From Pseudomonas urmiensis (lineage in GTDB: Bacteria; Pseudomonadota; Gammaproteobacteria; Pseudomonadales; Pseudomonadaceae), in assembly GCF_014268815.2 (NCBI RefSeq), contig NZ_JABWRE020000001.1:873001-937000 (forward strand): a stretch of DNA of 64,000 bases, in the 5' to 3' direction. Position numbers and translations under genes: made by a program. A model generated the notes under the pieces. It saw only the letters and a list, made by a program, of their open reading frames with translations, did not search any database and was not told the origin of the DNA. Of this stretch, positions 9,901 through 20,200 are shown piece after piece; positions within the stretch are counted from its first letter, which is position 1, and each line of letters begins with the position of its first letter.

Positions 9901-10011
9901 GGCCGCACCCAAAGGATTGCGGCTCATGCGGGGCCTAGGGAGCAATCACTCCCGCCTCGATGGAGTGCCAATCACTTCGAACAGATTGAACAACCGCTTA
10001 AGTGAGCCCTC

Positions 10012-13000
10012 GTGAACGCAAGCCCCCTCGTCAGTATTGCCATCCCAGCGTTCAATCCTGAGTTTTTCCGCAGCACGTTGAGCAGTGCGCTGTATCAGGA
10101 CTACCCCAACCTTGAGATTGTCGTCTGCGATGATAGTCGAGGGCCTGAGATCGAGGCGATCTGCCGAGAGCTGGGCGAGGGATCGGCAGTGCCGGTGCGC
10201 TATCAGCGCAATTCCGAGCGGTTGGGCTTTGCACGTAACCTGCTGGCGTGCCTTGAGCAATCCTCAGGGCAGATGATCAAGTTCCTATGTGACGACGACA
10301 CCCTGTTCGGTGGCTGTGTGCGTGCCCAGGCAAAGGTTATGCAGGACTGGCCGCACATCAGTCTGGTGATCTGCCAGCGCCTGCTGTGCGCTGCCGATGA
10401 CGTGCTGTTGCCGTCGCGGGCGCTTAACTTTGTCATTTCGACGCGTAGCGCAGTGCTCAATGGCACTGATCTGTTGGCCAGTATCGCCGACAGCGCCCCT
10501 AATCTGTTTGGCGGGCTGAGCCACGCCTTGCTGCGTCGTGCTCAGGTCGAGCAGTACATGGCGACCTTGGTTCAGGACGGGCAAGGCTTTGCTGCGCGCC
10601 TGGACCTGGCCTTGTATGCCTGTGTGTTGCGCCGTGGCCACTTGTGCAGCCTGGATCAGGTGCTGAGCCTGGAGCGCGTTCACCCCGGCCGATTGAGCCA
10701 TCAATCGAGCATGACCAGTGCCTACCAGGCCGAAACCGAGTGGCTGACGCAAATGCTCGGTGCCAGTACTGCCGAGGCCGCCCCGGCCGATGGTTGGGTG
10801 CGCTACCAGCCACTAGCTGATTATGCCGGCGAGGCGCAACCTGCCTGGGAGGAGTTCGACCTGCGCCGTTATTTTGCCGGGCAGATGGCTAACTTCAATC
10901 AATACGTCGGCACCAACAGCCTCAGCTTTGCCGAGCTGTATGGCGAGTGGCTCGAGTGCCGCAGCCTCACAGCGGGCCAGCAGCGCCTTCTGCCCAAGCG
11001 CATCGAGCAATGGCCAAGTCAGCCACGGATCGTGCCCGTGGTGTTCTGTGAGGAGGGCGACCAGGCTGGGTTACGTCTGACCCTCGACAGCCTGGCCGGG
11101 CAATCCTACCCCGCGCATCGGCTGTTGGTGGTAGGCCCTGCATCGCTGCAGGCGGTGGCAGGCGGCCAGGCCCAGTACCTGAGCGCTGAGCAGGCGACGG
11201 CGGCTACGCTCAACCCTTGGCTGCTAGGTGCTGATCAGGTCGACTGGATGTTCTTGCTGCGTGCGGGTGATCGCTTGCATGAACATGCCTTGGTGATCAT
11301 GGCCGAGCGCATGGCGCTGCGCACTGACAGCGTGTGCCTGTACACCGATGAGGGTGCCAATGACAATCTGGCGCCCTCCAGCCCAATCTTCAAACCCGAC
11401 TTCAACCTGGACCTGATGCGCAGCGTGCCCTATGTGGGGCGAATGCTTGCATTCAACGTACCCGCCATTCGTGCGCTGGGCGGCTTCGATGGCCAGTTCG
11501 CCAGCTTGGCGCCCCAGGATCTGCTCTGGCGTCTGGTCGAAGCCCATGGCTTGCAAGTGGTCGAGCATATCGCCGAAGTGCTGGTGCAGTGTCAGCACAG
11601 CTACGCCGATTGGTTGACTGAAGCCAGCGCCCAACTACACGCACCGCGTGTCGTGCAGGCGCATTTACAGCGCCTGGGGGTGAGTGCTCAAGTGTCTGGC
11701 GGCGAGGGTGGTATGACCGCGCGCGTGACTTACCTGCATGAGCAGGCCGCTGGAGTATCGATTCTGATCCTGGCCATGGACGATGTGCAAAGGTTGATGC
11801 GCTGTGTGGAATCGCTGCTTGAGCATACTGCCTACAGCCATTTCGAGATCATCCTGATTGCACATGACGATACCTCAGCGGATGTACGCGACTGGTTGCG
11901 GGCCATGGCTGAGCTTGGCAGCGCGCAAGTGCGCTGTGTCGCAGTTGCTGCCCAGGGCCGTGCTGCCAGTCTCAATCAGGCTAGCCAGCACGCCCGAGGC
12001 GAGTACCTGTTGCTGCTCGATGACGCTTGCCTGCTGTTCGATAAGCAATGGCTACAAGAGTTGATGCAGCATGCCCAGCGTCCTGAAGTCGGTGTGGTCG
12101 GACCTAAACTGCTCGATGGTGATGGCGCGGTGGTGTCCGCCGGGTTGGTGCTGGGCATGCACGGGGCAGCTGGTAGTTCGCAGGTCGGTTGCGCGGCCAA
12201 TGCTGACAGCTACATGAACCGTCTGCGCCTGGTGCAGAACTGGAACGCGCTGGCCCTGGATTGCCTGTTGATCCGCCGCGCACTGTTCGATGAGTTGCAA
12301 GGCTTGGAGGCAGACGCCTTGCAGCACGGCCTGTTCGATGCCGATCTGTGCTTACGGGTGCGTACATCAGGCTATCTGGTGGTGTGGACGCCGTTCTCGA
12401 AGGTCGCCAAAGTGTCCGCCGCCGAGCCGCTGGCGCTCTGTGCGCAGGGCCTGGAAGCGGATCGAGATGCCTTCTACGAACGCTGGCTGGCCTGGGTCGC
12501 CGCTGATCCGGCATACAACCGCAACCTCAGTCTGAAACTTGCCAACTTCAACTTCGAGCCAGGCCTTCGTACCGGCTGGAACCCCTTCATTGCCAGAGCC
12601 ATGCCCTCGGTGCTGGCCCTGCCGAGCAATGCCACGGCCATCGGCCACTATCGGGTAGTGCAGCCGTTCAGTGAGCTTGAGCGAGCGGGCTGGATTCAGG
12701 GGCGGATCGACTACAGCAGCTCTGACCTAATCGAGCTTGAGCGGGAAAAACCCGATGTGGTGATCCTGCAGTGTCGCTACACACCGGCCAATCTCAAGGA
12801 CATGGCGCAGTTTAAGCGCTTCTCCAGTGCGCGTCGGATCTACGAGTTGGACGATTACATCATCGAGCCACCGAAGAAGAACGACCATGCCCGCAACATG
12901 CCCAGCAACATGCGCGAGCTGGTCAGCGGCGCGATTGCCCTGTGTGATCGGGTGGTGGTTTCGACCGAGCCGCTGGCCGATGCTTTGTCGCACCTGCATC

Positions 13001-13587
13001 ACGACATTCGCGTCGTGCCGAACATGCTTGCCGCTTCCTTGTGGAGCGGCCTGAGCAGTCAGCGCCAGAGTAGCGCGCGGCCACGGGTGGGCTGGGCCGG
13101 GGGCACTAGTCATCGCGGCGATCTGGAACTGCTGCTGGACGTGGTCAAGACCCTCGCTGATGAAGTCGACTGGGTATTCTTCGGCATGTGCCCGGAGGGC
13201 TTGCGTCCCTACATCAAAGAGTTCTACGACACCCTGTCGTTTGCCCGCTATCCGCAAAAGCTGGCCAGCCTCAACTTGGATCTGGCCCTGGCGCCGCTTG
13301 AGCAGAACCTGTTCAACGACTGCAAGAGCAACCTGCGCTTGCTCGAATATGGCGCCTGCGGGTTCCCGGTAATCTGCACTGACACCAAAGCCTATGCCGG
13401 CTATCTGCCCTGCACGCGGGTGCAAGAAAACACTACCGAGCAGTGGCTGGAGGCAATCCGCATGCACTTGAACGACCCGCTGGCCAGCTACCGCCAGGGC
13501 GACGCGCTGCGTGAAGCGGTGCTGCGCGATTACGTGCTCAATGAACACCATCTGCAGCACTGGGCCAACGCCTGGCTGGCAGACTGA
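10012..13587 (+). CDS. Giant multidomain glycosyltransferase A (GT2-like repeats plus GT-B-like C-terminus), probable flagellin glycosyltransferase
   Basis: 1191 residues, GTG start with AAGTGAG upstream. There are four blocks. Residues 1-230 are a GT2 (GT-A fold) domain starting PLVSIAIPAFN with an intact acidic motif DDD at 94-96. Residues about 335-565 are a GT2-like block whose metal motif reads RAGD. Residues about 580-830 are another GT2 block (GVSILILAMDD, then LLLLDDA with DD at 670-671, and a late FDADLCLRVR). Residues about 870-1190 are a GT-B-like glycosyltransferase with RIYELDDYI, PRVGWAGGTSHRGDLELLL and NDCKSNLRLLEYGACGFPVI. Lying between flgL and fliC it most likely transfers sugars to flagellin, as the Fgt proteins of P. 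syringae and FgtA of P. aeruginosa do; acceptor and sugar are inferred. Confidence 0.85.
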   Translation: MNASPLVSIAIPAFNPEFFRSTLSSALYQDYPNLEIVVCDDSRGPEIEAICRELGEGSAVPVRYQRNSERLGFARNLLACLEQSSGQMIKFLCDDDTLFGGCVRAQAKVMQDWPHISLVICQRLLCAADDVLLPSRALNFVISTRSAVLNGTDLLASIADSAPNLFGGLSHALLRRAQVEQYMATLVQDGQGFAARLDLALYACVLRRGHLCSLDQVLSLERVHPGRLSHQSSMTSAYQAETEWLTQMLGASTAEAAPADGWVRYQPLADYAGEAQPAWEEFDLRRYFAGQMANFNQYVGTNSLSFAELYGEWLECRSLTAGQQRLLPKRIEQWPSQPRIVPVVFCEEGDQAGLRLTLDSLAGQSYPAHRLLVVGPASLQAVAGGQAQYLSAEQATAATLNPWLLGADQVDWMFLLRAGDRLHEHALVIMAERMALRTDSVCLYTDEGANDNLAPSSPIFKPDFNLDLMRSVPYVGRMLAFNVPAIRALGGFDGQFASLAPQDLLWRLVEAHGLQVVEHIAEVLVQCQHSYADWLTEASAQLHAPRVVQAHLQRLGVSAQVSGGEGGMTARVTYLHEQAAGVSILILAMDDVQRLMRCVESLLEHTAYSHFEIILIAHDDTSADVRDWLRAMAELGSAQVRCVAVAAQGRAASLNQASQHARGEYLLLLDDACLLFDKQWLQELMQHAQRPEVGVVGPKLLDGDGAVVSAGLVLGMHGAAGSSQVGCAANADSYMNRLRLVQNWNALALDCLLIRRALFDELQGLEADALQHGLFDADLCLRVRTSGYLVVWTPFSKVAKVSAAEPLALCAQGLEADRDAFYERWLAWVAADPAYNRNLSLKLANFNFEPGLRTGWNPFIARAMPSVLALPSNATAIGHYRVVQPFSELERAGWIQGRIDYSSSDLIELEREKPDVVILQCRYTPANLKDMAQFKRFSSARRIYELDDYIIEPPKKNDHARNMPSNMRELVSGAIALCDRVVVSTEPLADALSHLHHDIRVVPNMLAASLWSGLSSQRQSSARPRVGWAGGTSHRGDLELLLDVVKTLADEVDWVFFGMCPEGLRPYIKEFYDTLSFARYPQKLASLNLDLALAPLEQNLFNDCKSNLRLLEYGACGFPVICTDTKAYAGYLPCTRVQENTTEQWLEAIRMHLNDPLASYRQGDALREAVLRDYVLNEHHLQHWANAWLAD

Positions 13588-13593
13588 ACCTTG

Positions 13594-13614
13594 GCACCCG
13601 GCGCTGCCGGGTGC
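13594..13614 (+). other. Perfect hairpin between glycosyltransferase genes A and B
   Basis: GCACCCGGC, 3-base loop GCT, GCCGGGTGC: a 9-bp perfect stem 7 bases after the stop of gene A. There is no T tract, so it is more likely an mRNA-stabilising or partial-attenuation element than a full terminator. Confidence 0.45.
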
Positions 13615-13641
13615 TGCAACGACAACCTCGACAGGTGCTCT

Positions 13642-16383
13642 ATGATCGAAATCGCAACCGGGTCGCCCGCTGATGTGACCGTTGTCCTGCTTGGCCATGA
13701 CCAGGCAGATCACCGCGCCCGAGCGCTTCACTACTATGCCCAGGCCGGTATCGCTTGCCATGCCCTGGAACCTTTGCTGAGCACCTGCACCGGCGCTGTC
13801 TGCAAGGCGCGCCTGGAACTGGTGGTGGCGCAGCTGGACACGCCCCTGGTCAGCTTGGCGCTCGATGCCGACTTCATCCTGCCAGCGGCGCTGGCTGGCG
13901 CTGCAAAAGCCCTAAGCGCGCAACCGCAAGCAGTAGCGGCCCAGGGCTATGCGCTGGTGTATGCCGCGGGCAAAGGGCAGGTGGCCTACCACCGGCGGGG
14001 TTCGGCGTTCGCTGCTGGCCAGGTCTGCGGCACCCGAGCGCGTCTGCAGCAGTATGCCCAGGCCGGCCAGCAGGCGTGGCGTGCGCTGCTGCGGGTACCG
14101 GTACTGCAGGCGGCATTGGCCAGTGTCCCGGATGAACTGGACTTTGCCGGCTTCCGGGTTGCCCTGTCCTGCGCGATCCTCGCCCAGGGGGCCGTCGCTC
14201 ACCTCGAGCAAACCGACGTAGTATGTGAGTTCAGCCCCTGCACCCTGACTGCCGCGGCGCGCGAAGAGCGGTTGGCGCAGACGGTTCGCGTCCTGCGCCA
14301 ATGGGATGCGCAGCAGCAGGCTGCGTGCGCGGATGATACCGGCTTTGCCGTGCTCAATCAGTTCGTGCGTGGCACTTACGATCAAGGTGAGGCCGACCTC
14401 TTGTTCACCTCGCGCTGGACCAGCGTGATCGATGATCCCGAGCGCGATTTCGAGCCTCGTCAGTACGTCGAGCTGCCGTACTACAACGCCCCATTGTTTA
14501 CTCGGCTGAGCGCGATTGAGTTCCTGTGTCACGCATGGCCGACCGGCCTGGCGCAGCACAAAGCCTTGGAAGGTGTGTGGGTACGCCAGCGTGAGCTGGT
14601 GCAAACGCATCCCAACGATACGCCGGAAAGTCTGCAAGAGCGTTACTGGCAGGCGCTGGCGCTTGGCCTGTTCAACCCGCAGATCTGTCAGTTGCTGCAG
14701 CCGATGCTCGACGCTGACAGCGCCCGTGCCCGCGAAATGGCTGACTGGCTGGGGCGTCTTGAACAGGTGCCAGGCGTCAACCCGCAGCAATGGTTGCAGG
14801 CCACAGCCTCCGGTCAGGCCCTGGCGGCCATTGCCGCGGCCACTCCGGACGAAGCAGGCCGTCAGCGTGTTCTGGCGCACCTTGCGCGCAATCCGGGAGC
14901 GACGATCGCTTTCGTCGTGGTCGATCTGAAAAATGATGACGCGGCCCTGCAGGCCACCTTCGACAGTCTGTTGGCCAGTGGTATACGCAACTTCAAGCTG
15001 GTCGTGCTCAAGGCAGGCAAGCCGCCAGCGATCACCACGGCGCGCGATACCTTGCATTTCATTCAGGTTAGCGAAAGCAACTGGGTGACTCATCTGAACC
15101 AGGCGGTTCGACAACTGCCGAGCGAGTGGCTGCTTCTGATGCAGGCGGGTGAAGTGTTGCTTGCTGGTGGCCTGCTGCGCCTGTTGGTGGAACTGGGAGA
15201 AGCGCCTGCTTGCCACGCCATCGTTGCCGATGAAGTGCAGCGTGATGAGCCGGGGCGGTTGCTCACTGTTCGTCGTCCAGGTAGTGACCTGGACCTGTTG
15301 CGCAGCCAGCCGGGCTTGATGTCGCGGCATTGGCTGGTGCGCCGCGAAGCAGTGCTGGAACTTGGCGGTTACAGCGAAGAGCAGCGCGAAGCGCTGGAAT
15401 ACGACTTGTTGCTGCGTCTGGTCGAGGCGCATGGCACCGGCGTGTTGGCCCATATGGACGAATATCTGCTGATTGCCGCGCAAGCACCGCAAGCCCTCAC
15501 GGCGCAGGCGCGCGGCATCCTCGGTCGGCACCTGGGCAACTTGGGTTACCGTGCCCAGGTTAGCGAGCAGGACGGGTCGGGGCTGGTCATCGACTTCCGT
15601 CATTCGGCGACGCCCCTGGTGAGTATTCTGGTCGCCAGCCAGCCCGGCTCTAGCCAATTACAGGCATGCTTGACGGGCATACTGCAGCGCACCCGTTATC
15701 CACGTTACGAAGTCGTCGTGGCAGTTGCCAGCGAGACCGGTGGGGAGTCTGTGCAGGCTTCGGGCAACCGTGTACGGGTGGTGGGCGGCCCGGCGCAAGC
15801 CACTGCCGAGCAGTTGCTCAACCTGGCGGCTAGTCATGCCCAGGGCGAATTCCTGGTGGTGCTGTCCGAGCACAGCCAAGTGATTTCTCCGGCCTGGATC
15901 GAAGGCCTGCTCAATGAAGCACAGCGTCCTGAGGTTGGCCTGGTAGGTGCGCGCTTGCTGGCGCAGGACGGCACATTGGTCCATGCCGGTTATGAGTTGT
16001 TGGCACACGCCCAGGTGTACAGCCCATGGCAGGGTCTGCTGGGGACTGAAGTGCAAGATAATCCTTGGGTACAGTCGGTACGCAGTTGTGCGGCTGTTTC
16101 GGCGCAGTGCCTGATGATCCGCAAGGAGCTGTTCGAGCAGTGTGAAGGCCTGCAGTCTGGGCCGGATGCTGCTATCGAGCTGAGCTTGAAAGTGCGCGAT
16201 GCTGGCCTGATAGTGCTCGGCACGCCGCGTTCGCAACTGCTGGTGAGCAGTGGGCGAGGAGAGCAGGGCGAGCAAGCGCCGGAGTTGGCGCAACGGTGGC
16301 CTGGGTCATTCACGGGTCGCTCGCGGTTTGCCAGCGTCGCGCCGGTGGCTGACGCGCCTGAGTGGCTGGCCCAGCTAGGTTAA
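13642..16383 (+). CDS. Giant multidomain glycosyltransferase B (three GT2-like blocks)
   Basis: 913 residues from ATG 13642 (ACAGGTG upstream); the frame extends 51 bases further 5' but without a better start. Block 1 (about 1-240) looks like a GT-A domain with an intact DAD at residues 75-77 (SLALDADFIL). Block 2 (about 430-640) is GT2-like with MQAGE in place of the metal motif. Block 3 (about 650-900) resembles the third block of gene A (SILVASQPG, QRPEVGLVGARLL) but has SEH at 742-744 instead of DD. It lacks the GT-B C-terminus of genes A and C. Likely a partner glycosyltransferase in flagellin glycosylation, with perhaps only block 1 catalytic. A terminator follows. Confidence 0.8.
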   Translation: MIEIATGSPADVTVVLLGHDQADHRARALHYYAQAGIACHALEPLLSTCTGAVCKARLELVVAQLDTPLVSLALDADFILPAALAGAAKALSAQPQAVAAQGYALVYAAGKGQVAYHRRGSAFAAGQVCGTRARLQQYAQAGQQAWRALLRVPVLQAALASVPDELDFAGFRVALSCAILAQGAVAHLEQTDVVCEFSPCTLTAAAREERLAQTVRVLRQWDAQQQAACADDTGFAVLNQFVRGTYDQGEADLLFTSRWTSVIDDPERDFEPRQYVELPYYNAPLFTRLSAIEFLCHAWPTGLAQHKALEGVWVRQRELVQTHPNDTPESLQERYWQALALGLFNPQICQLLQPMLDADSARAREMADWLGRLEQVPGVNPQQWLQATASGQALAAIAAATPDEAGRQRVLAHLARNPGATIAFVVVDLKNDDAALQATFDSLLASGIRNFKLVVLKAGKPPAITTARDTLHFIQVSESNWVTHLNQAVRQLPSEWLLLMQAGEVLLAGGLLRLLVELGEAPACHAIVADEVQRDEPGRLLTVRRPGSDLDLLRSQPGLMSRHWLVRREAVLELGGYSEEQREALEYDLLLRLVEAHGTGVLAHMDEYLLIAAQAPQALTAQARGILGRHLGNLGYRAQVSEQDGSGLVIDFRHSATPLVSILVASQPGSSQLQACLTGILQRTRYPRYEVVVAVASETGGESVQASGNRVRVVGGPAQATAEQLLNLAASHAQGEFLVVLSEHSQVISPAWIEGLLNEAQRPEVGLVGARLLAQDGTLVHAGYELLAHAQVYSPWQGLLGTEVQDNPWVQSVRSCAAVSAQCLMIRKELFEQCEGLQSGPDAAIELSLKVRDAGLIVLGTPRSQLLVSSGRGEQGEQAPELAQRWPGSFTGRSRFASVAPVADAPEWLAQLG

Positions 16384-16399
16384 CTGGCGCGGGATTTGC

Positions 16400-16428
16400 A
16401 AAGTCGGGCCAAGTGCCCGACTTTTTTA
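16400..16428 (+). terminator. Intrinsic terminator after glycosyltransferase B
   Basis: AAGTCGGGC (16401-16409), loop CAAGT, GCCCGACTT (16415-16423) followed by TTTTAT. A perfect 9-10 bp stem with T run. It ends the first glycosyltransferase transcript, so the wbqC-like gene needs its own promoter or read-through. Confidence 0.92.
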
Positions 16429-16446
16429 TGTCTGAGTGGCAGGATA

Positions 16447-16475
16447 TTGACGTAGCAAAACGCGCTCTTTGTGCT
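16447..16475 (+). promoter_or_regulatory. Candidate sigma-70 promoter for the wbqC-like operon
   Basis: TTGACG at 16447-16452 is followed after 17 bases by TGTGCT (3 of 6 matches to -10). The expected place for a promoter, between the terminator and ATG 16518, but the -10 is poor. A sigma-54-like TGGCAGGATATTGAC overlaps it but lacks the -12 GC. Confidence 0.3.
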
Positions 16476-16517
16476 TGCAGGGGCGCGTGGAGATCCGGCT
16501 TGCGGTAGAGGTTGGCG

Positions 16518-17219
16518 ATGCAAAAGAAAGTGGCGATAGTGCAATCGAACTACATCCCGTGGAAGGGATATTTCGACCTGATCCGCAGTGTCGATGCGTT
16601 CGTGCTGTACGACGACGTGCAGTACACCCGCTCCGATTGGCGCAACCGCAACAAGATCAAGACCGCCCAGGGTGAACACTGGTTGAGCATCGCGGTGCAG
16701 AAAAAGGGTCGACTGGGCCAGCTCATCAATGAAGTGCAGATCAGCGATGCAGGCTGGGCCGCAGCGCATTGGAAAACCATCGAGCAGAGCTACCGGCGTG
16801 CCCCTTGCTTTGCGCAGATGGAAGGCCCTATTCGCGCCCTCTACGAACAGGCGGCCAGCTTGCCCGGGTTATCGCAGGTCAACCACCTGTTCATCGCCGG
16901 TTTGTGCCAGTTGCTCGGTATCCATACGCCGTTGTACCGCTCTGAAGCGCTTGGCCAGGTAGAAGGACGCAACGAACGCCTGGTGCACCTGTGCCAGGCA
17001 TTGGGTGCCAGTGAGTATCTCTCAGGCCCAGCTGCCAGTTGTTACCTAGACCAAGCGGCATTCGCCGCATCGGGTATTGCGGTTTCCTATATGAGCTATG
17101 CCGGCTATCCGGAGTATCGGCAAGTGTTTGGCGAATTTCAGCACGCGGTGAGCGTGATCGACCTGTTGTTCAACACTGGCGCCGATGCTCCGGCTTTCCT
17201 TGAGCGCCATGTTGCCTGA
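16518..17219 (+). CDS. WbqC-like family protein
   Basis: 233 residues beginning MQKKVAIVQSNYIPWKGYF, the hallmark N-terminus of the WbqC-like family found in many O-antigen and glycan clusters. DAFVLYDDVQYTRSDWRNRN and NKIKT follow, also typical. Biochemical function is poorly defined; members are often placed with amino-sugar biosynthesis or transfer. ATG 16518 is preferred because TAGAGG lies eight or so bases upstream; an in-frame TTG at 16512 is possible. It starts the second transcription unit of the island, 55 bases before glycosyltransferase C. Confidence 0.85.
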   Translation: MQKKVAIVQSNYIPWKGYFDLIRSVDAFVLYDDVQYTRSDWRNRNKIKTAQGEHWLSIAVQKKGRLGQLINEVQISDAGWAAAHWKTIEQSYRRAPCFAQMEGPIRALYEQAASLPGLSQVNHLFIAGLCQLLGIHTPLYRSEALGQVEGRNERLVHLCQALGASEYLSGPAASCYLDQAAFAASGIAVSYMSYAGYPEYRQVFGEFQHAVSVIDLLFNTGADAPAFLERHVA

Positions 17220-17274
17220 TCGCCGCAGTCGGTGATTGGCGTACTAACGACTTTACCTTGGAGTTTTCAGCTCG

Positions 17275-20200
17275 ATGTCGACACCCTTGCAGTTGGATGG
17301 GCAGGACCTGGAACTGGCCAAGGCGCGTCTGCGTCTGATGTATGCCAAGCCCGAGCATCCCTACTACATCATGGCACCTGCCTACCGTGAGACGTCCTCG
17401 GGTATCGTGGCGCTGCACTACCTCTGTCACATGCTCAACCTCAGCGGCCGTGAGGCCTATATCTGCCGGACCGAGACAGTCAATCCTGAACTGAAGACGC
17501 CGTTGCTGGACTCAGCTATCGCCGTGCGCCATTTGAGCGAAGGTAAGACGCCGATCGCCATTTACCCTGAAGTGGTCGAGGGCAATCCTTTGGGGTGCGC
17601 AGTGGTTTCGCGCTTTTTGCTCAATTTCGAAGGGGCGATCTCTGGTCGCGGCATGCAGGCGCGCAGCGACGATCTGCTGTTCTTTTATGCAGCGCCTCTG
17701 GCCGAACGATTGGGGCTGAGCGAGTTCGACCTGTTGTGCCTGCCGGCGATCGACATCGGGCTGTTCTCGCCGCCGCCGGCAGGCGCGGTGCGTGAAGGTC
17801 GTTACCTCTATCAGAACCGCCATCCGCTGGAGCAGATCGACTACACGCAATTGCCTGACGATATTCGCCTGCTCAGTGTCGCCAATCCACTGAGCCTGTC
17901 CGAGTTGGCCAGTTTGCTGCGCAAGGCCGAGGTGCTGTACAGCCATGAGTGGTCGATGACCTGCGTGATGGCTGTGCTCTGCGGGTGTCCGGTGCTCTTC
18001 ATCCCGGGGCACGGGATTGACGAGCAGTTCCTCAACCTGGGGTTCTTTGGCAATGTCGGCTTCGCCATGCTCGACCAACCGCAAGCGCTTGAGCAGGCCC
18101 GTTCGACCCTGCCACAGGCGTTGACGCAATACGTCCAGCGCACCGCAGGGTTCTGGCAGCAATTGGATGTTTTCATCGCCAAGACTCAAGCGGCTGCCGA
18201 GCGCGAGACGCAGGGCAATCGGCGCGGTGCGCTCGACTGGCTGCGCCAGCGCTATCCGCAGCCGACGCCGCTGCAACTGATCCAGCAACGCCTGGCCAGT
18301 CCAGCGGCACCGACTCTTGCCATCGTGGTGCGCGACGGGGCAGATCCGCAGGCGTTGGCCCGCACCCTGCAGAGCCTGCAGCAAAGCTTGTATCAGCGTT
18401 ATACGGTACATGTGCTGGGCAACTCGCGGCCAAGTCAGGCTCAGGTCGATTGGCTGGAGGGTGGGGTCGAGCAAGCTGTGCCATTGATCAACGGTCTGCT
18501 CGAACGCAGTGATTGCCAGTGGTTGATGATTGTCGATGCTGGCGAGACGTTCACCCCCTGTGGCCTGCTGGCGGCCGCCCTGAAACTGCTGGACGGCGAC
18601 CCCAGTTGCCTGGCGATGTATGCCGATGAAGCCGTGCAGGTGAAGGGCGGTTTGGTCGATATTGCCCTGCGCCCGGATCTGGACCTGGACTTGCTGCTGG
18701 CGTTTCCAGCCAGTCTGTCTCGCCATTGGTGCTACCGACGCGAGGCCCTGTTACAGCAGCATGGCTTTGCTCCTGAGGGTGGGCGCGCCTTCGAGCTGCA
18801 TGCTCAACTGCGTCTGATCCAAGCACATGGCCAGGCAGCCGTGGAGCACGTCAGTGATGCGCTGCTGGTGGCCAACGCGGTGCGGGCGCAGATCTGCGCC
18901 GATGAGCATGCGGTGATCACCGACCATCTGCGCACCAGCGGTTATCCGCAGGCTCAGGTGATCGACTTGCCCGGCGCGCCGGGTCGTTACCGCATCGATT
19001 ATGGCCATCAGCAAGACGCCACCGTCAGTGTACTGATCTACCTGGAAGGATCTTTGCTGGCGTTTCAGCGCTGTCTGGAAAGCCTGCTGATGCACACCAC
19101 CCACAACGCCTATGAAGTGATCCTGATCGATCCTGGCAGCGATGACCCGGACTTGCTGGCCTGGCTGCAAATGGTCAGTCAGATGGATGAGGCGCGCTTT
19201 GCGGTGTTCCAGTTCATGCCTGGTCAGTCGCGTGCGGCCATGTGCAATGCCGCGGCGCAAGAGGCGCGGGGTGACTACCTGGTGTTGCTCGATGCGGCCA
19301 GCGCAGTGCTTGAGCCCGACTGGCTGCAAGCGCTGCTCAACCACGCCCAGCGCGCCGAAGTGGGCGCGGTGGGTGGCAAGTTGTTCGACCGCGAAGGCAG
19401 CATCCAGCAGGCCGCGTTGCTGCTTGGCGCTAGCGCCAGCATTGGCCAGTTGTTCCGCGGCATGCCAGCCCAGGATGCCGGCTACATGGGCCGGCTTGGC
19501 CTCGAACAGCGCTGCGCGGCGCTGGGCGGTAAATGCCTGATGATCAGGCGCGAACTGTTCCTGCAGGCGGCAGGGCTGGATGTCGATCCGCTGCTGGCGC
19601 CATGGGCCGAGGCTGATTTGTGCTTGCGCCTGCACCAGGGCGGTTACGTCAACGTGTGGACCCCGCATGCCCGCCTTCTACAGGACGCGCGCGGCCAGCG
19701 CAGGCCGAGCGCCGAGCAGGAAGATGCCTTGTATGCGCGCTGGCTGCCGCTGCTAGCCCGAGATCCTGGCTATAACCGAAATTTTTCCCTGCGCGATGGC
19801 GAGGCATTCGCTCTGCAGGACAACGCCCTGTGCTGGTCGCCCTCAGCTGATGCTTTGCCTAAAGTGCTGGCTTGCCTGGGCGAGCAGCAGCCAGGCTCTG
19901 CGACACGCTTATTAGAGCCGCTAACGGCCCTTGAGCGGGCCGGGCAGATCGAAGCTGCAGCCACCACCGGTTGGTTGTCGGCAGTTGAAATCGAGCGCTT
20001 TTCGCCGGCAACGGTGGTTATGCAGCGGCCGCTCGACGATGACGGGCTATTGGCCTTGCGCAGGCTGCGGGCCTTCTCGACGGCGTTCAAGGTATATGAC
20101 CTTGATGGCTATCTGCCGGCGATGGATCTGGCCATTGGCATGAATGCCGAGCAACTGCTCGAGCGTCTACAGCAGGGCATGCTCCAGGCCGACCGGGTAA

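Noticed and set aside
16436..16451. TGGCAGGATATTGAC before the wbqC-like gene as a sigma-54 promoter
   Set aside because: The -12 position is AC rather than GC; I list only a weak sigma-70 candidate there.
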